NCBI GenBank assembly: GCA_003164275.1
Contig: PLSY01000395.1
Coordinates: forward strand, 1-7,897
Direction: 5' to 3'
From: Acidimicrobiaceae bacterium
Lineage (GTDB): Bacteria > Actinomycetota > Acidimicrobiia > Acidimicrobiales > RAAP-2
Length of the DNA stretch: 7,897 bases
Under the pieces are notes generated by a model. That model was not told where the DNA came from. It ran no database searches and was given only the letters and a program-made list of their open reading frames with translations. The translations under genes and the position numbers were made by a program. Shown one piece after another: positions 7,185-7,897 of this stretch (positions within the stretch are counted from its first letter, which is position 1; each line of letters begins with the position of its first letter).

Positions 7185-7227
7185 CCAATTGGCCCAGTGC
7201 ACTTGTCGCGACCCACCCGGCCATGGC
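7185..7227. promoter_or_regulatory. Cluster of four perfect 8-bp palindromes over the ilvB promoter
   Basis: CCAATTGG (7185-7192), AGTGCACT (7196-7203), GTCGCGAC (7205-7212) and GCCATGGC (7220-7227) are each self-complementary. Their centres are 11, 9 and 15 bases apart. They cover the upstream region, the -35 box and the spacer of the ilvB leader promoter. They share no common sequence, so they are not copies of one operator. They might be binding sites for one or more regulators such as an Lrp-type protein, or simply chance. Confidence 0.3.
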
Positions 7228-7232
7228 ACAAT
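7203..7232 (+). promoter_or_regulatory. Promoter of the ilvB leader
   Basis: TTGTCG (7203-7208) and CACAAT (7227-7232) are separated by 18 bases and resemble sigma-70-type -35 and -10 boxes. The predicted start point is about 7239-7242. That places it at or within a few bases of the ATG of the leader peptide, making the leader transcript leaderless. The position directly upstream of an Ile/Leu/Val-rich peptide and terminator supports its function. Confidence 0.6.
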
Positions 7233-7241
7233 GGACGGACT

Positions 7242-7292
7242 ATGAGTATCAACGCCCTGCCCACCGTGATCGCCCAGGTACTCGTTTCGTAG
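7242..7292 (+). CDS. ilvB leader peptide, 16 residues rich in Ile, Leu and Val
   Basis: The peptide is MSINALPTVIAQVLVS followed by TAG at 7290-7292. Seven of 16 residues are branched-chain (I3, L6, V9, I10, V13, L14, V15), with Val-Leu-Val just before the penultimate Ser. In known attenuators, ribosomes stall at such codons when the matching charged tRNAs run short, which changes folding of the nascent RNA. Here the stop codon runs into the first hairpin, and a strong intrinsic terminator follows 34 bases later. The ATG sits 10 bases after the -10 box, so it is probably translated without a 5' leader. The composition, the position upstream of ilvB and the terminator together make this a regulatory peptide; it has no other expected role. 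Confidence 0.75.
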   Translation: MSINALPTVIAQVLVS

Positions 7293-7322
7293 CGCATACG
7301 ACGCCTTCTCGCCGTATGCGCT
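7291..7322 (+). promoter_or_regulatory. First hairpin of the ilvB attenuator
   Basis: AGCGCATACG (7291-7300) pairs perfectly with CGTATGCGCT (7313-7322) around a 12-base loop. The left arm starts in the leader stop codon, so a ribosome terminating or stalled near the end of the peptide would cover it. There is no T tract, so it is a pause or control hairpin and not a terminator. The loop bases 7302-7310 can pair with the right arm of the downstream terminator at 8 of 9 positions, counting two G-U pairs. This gives a possible antiterminator. Confidence 0.65.
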
Positions 7323-7325
7323 TTC

Positions 7326-7351
7326 CGACCTCCCAGATGGGAGGTCGTTTT
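7326..7351 (+). terminator. Rho-independent terminator of the ilvB attenuator
   Basis: CGACCTCCC (7326-7334) and GGGAGGTCG (7339-7347) form a perfect 9-bp stem with an AGAT loop, followed at once by TTTT (7348-7351). It lies 34 bases after the leader-peptide stop and about 90 bases before ilvB, so it controls entry into ilvB. It would also stop read-through from the ilvD and flavoprotein genes unless relieved. Confidence 0.8.
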
Positions 7352-7372
7352 CATGTCCAGCCATAAATGCCC

Positions 7373-7410
7373 GGCTGTCCGATTGACAGCCACCACTCGA
7401 CAGTTACCAG
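7373..7410 (+). promoter_or_regulatory. Inverted repeat and possible second ilvB promoter after the terminator
   Basis: GGCTGTC (7373-7379) and GACAGCC (7385-7391) form a 7-bp inverted repeat with a five-base loop. Overlapping its right arm is TTGACA (7383-7388), a perfect -35 consensus. It is followed after 16 bases by TACCAG (7405-7410), a weak -10. Transcription from here would start near 7417, bypass the attenuator and still include the ilvB ribosome binding site. The repeat could be an operator for this promoter or part of the leader fold. Confidence 0.35.
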
Positions 7411-7441
7411 CAACCGACCGTCGTCGACAAGGGAGCACCCG

Positions 7442-7897
7442 ATGGAACTCACAGGAGCACAAGCGCTGATCAAGAGCTTGGAGATGCAGCAGGTAGAGGT
7501 CATGTTCGGTCTTCCTGGCGGTGCCATCCTGCCCGTCTACGACCCGATCATCGACTCGTCCATCCGCCACATCCTCGTCCGCCACGAACAGGGTGCCGGC
7601 CATATGGCCGAGGGCTACGCCCAGGTCACCGGCCGTCCCGGGGTGGCCATGGTCACAAGTGGGCCTGGCGCCACCAACATCGTCACGCCTCTGGCCGACG
7701 CCTACATGGACTCCATCCCCCTGGTCGTGGTGACCGGGCAGGTGGCAACCACCGCCATCGGCACCGACGCGTTCCAGGAGAGCGACATCACCGGCATCAC
7801 CATGGGGGTGACCAAGCACAACTGGCTCATCACCGACCCCGCCGACATCCCGCGGGTGGTGGCCGAGGCCTTCCACGTGGCCACCACGGGCCGCCCG
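7442..7897 (+). CDS. ilvB: Acetolactate synthase large subunit, 3' end cut off
   Basis: IlvB is the ThDP-dependent catalytic subunit that joins two pyruvates to acetolactate (valine, leucine) or pyruvate and 2-ketobutyrate to acetohydroxybutyrate (isoleucine). Only 152 of an expected 570-620 residues are present; the frame is open at the right edge. The visible part is the N-terminal pyrimidine-binding domain. [12 protein letters not shown] lies at residues 23-34 and the catalytic glutamate is E49 in [45 protein letters not shown] spans 71-101, followed by [10 protein letters not shown], the region that forms part of the herbicide-binding site in homologues. The start has a good AGGGAG ribosome binding site (7430-7435) six bases upstream. 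The gene is preceded by a peptide-plus-terminator leader, so it is probably regulated by attenuation. An ilvN regulatory subunit gene would be expected beyond the edge. Confidence 0.96.
   Translation, partial: MELTGAQALIKSLEMQQVEVMFGLPGGAILPVYDPIIDSSIRHILVRHEQGAGHMAEGYAQVTGRPGVAMVTSGPGATNIVTPLADAYMDSIPLVVVTGQVATTAIGTDAFQESDITGITMGVTKHNWLITDPADIPRVVAEAFHVATTGRP

Noticed and set aside
7242..7352. T-box riboswitch controlling ilvB
   Set aside because: No T-box consensus is visible and the leader is short. The Ile/Leu/Val-rich peptide explains the terminator better as ribosome-mediated attenuation.

Overview
The window is GC-rich DNA from a bacterium, most likely a high-GC actinobacterium. The support is strong G/C preference at third codon positions, a DHA2-type exporter next to a TetR-family remnant, and ATG starts with little or no 5' leader under TAnnnT-like -10 boxes. 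A member of the Acidimicrobiia or a related environmental lineage would fit, but that is a guess from protein style and not from a match. No rRNA, tRNA, insertion sequence, CRISPR array or phage gene was seen.

Layout. Positions 1-1359 (+) hold the 3' part of a DHA2/EmrB-like MFS drug exporter. Immediately downstream (about 1345-1800, +) is a wrecked tetR gene: recognisable TetR pieces lie in three reading frames, with the recognition-helix region and part of the ligand domain missing. A short orphan ParA/MinD-like ATPase follows (1967-2551, +). It converges on a minus-strand group: a DUF2237 protein (2553-2945), a subfamily I-type haloalkane dehalogenase (3004-3912) and a phytanoyl-CoA dioxygenase family protein (4074-4841). 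These three share a strand and are close together, so they may form one transcript reading right to left.

From about 4842 to the right edge the window is a branched-chain amino acid region on the + strand. It contains ilvD (4974-6689), a small PNPOx-like split-barrel flavoprotein (6709-7179), a 262-base regulatory leader, and the first 152 codons of ilvB (7442 to the edge). The leader is the most informative noncoding stretch. It has a promoter (7203-7232), a 16-residue peptide that starts essentially at the transcription start (MSINALPTVIAQVLVS, 7 of 16 residues Ile/Leu/Val), a 10-bp hairpin that begins in the peptide's stop codon, a 9-bp intrinsic terminator with a T tract, and then the ilvB ribosome binding site. 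This reads as transcription attenuation of acetolactate synthase by branched-chain aminoacyl-tRNA supply.

Together, IlvB makes acetolactate or acetohydroxybutyrate and IlvD dehydrates the later dihydroxy acids to the 2-keto acids of Val and Ile. The left half carries accessory functions: drug export that has probably lost its local repressor, a lone ParA-like ATPase, and enzymes for halogenated or other small organic substrates.
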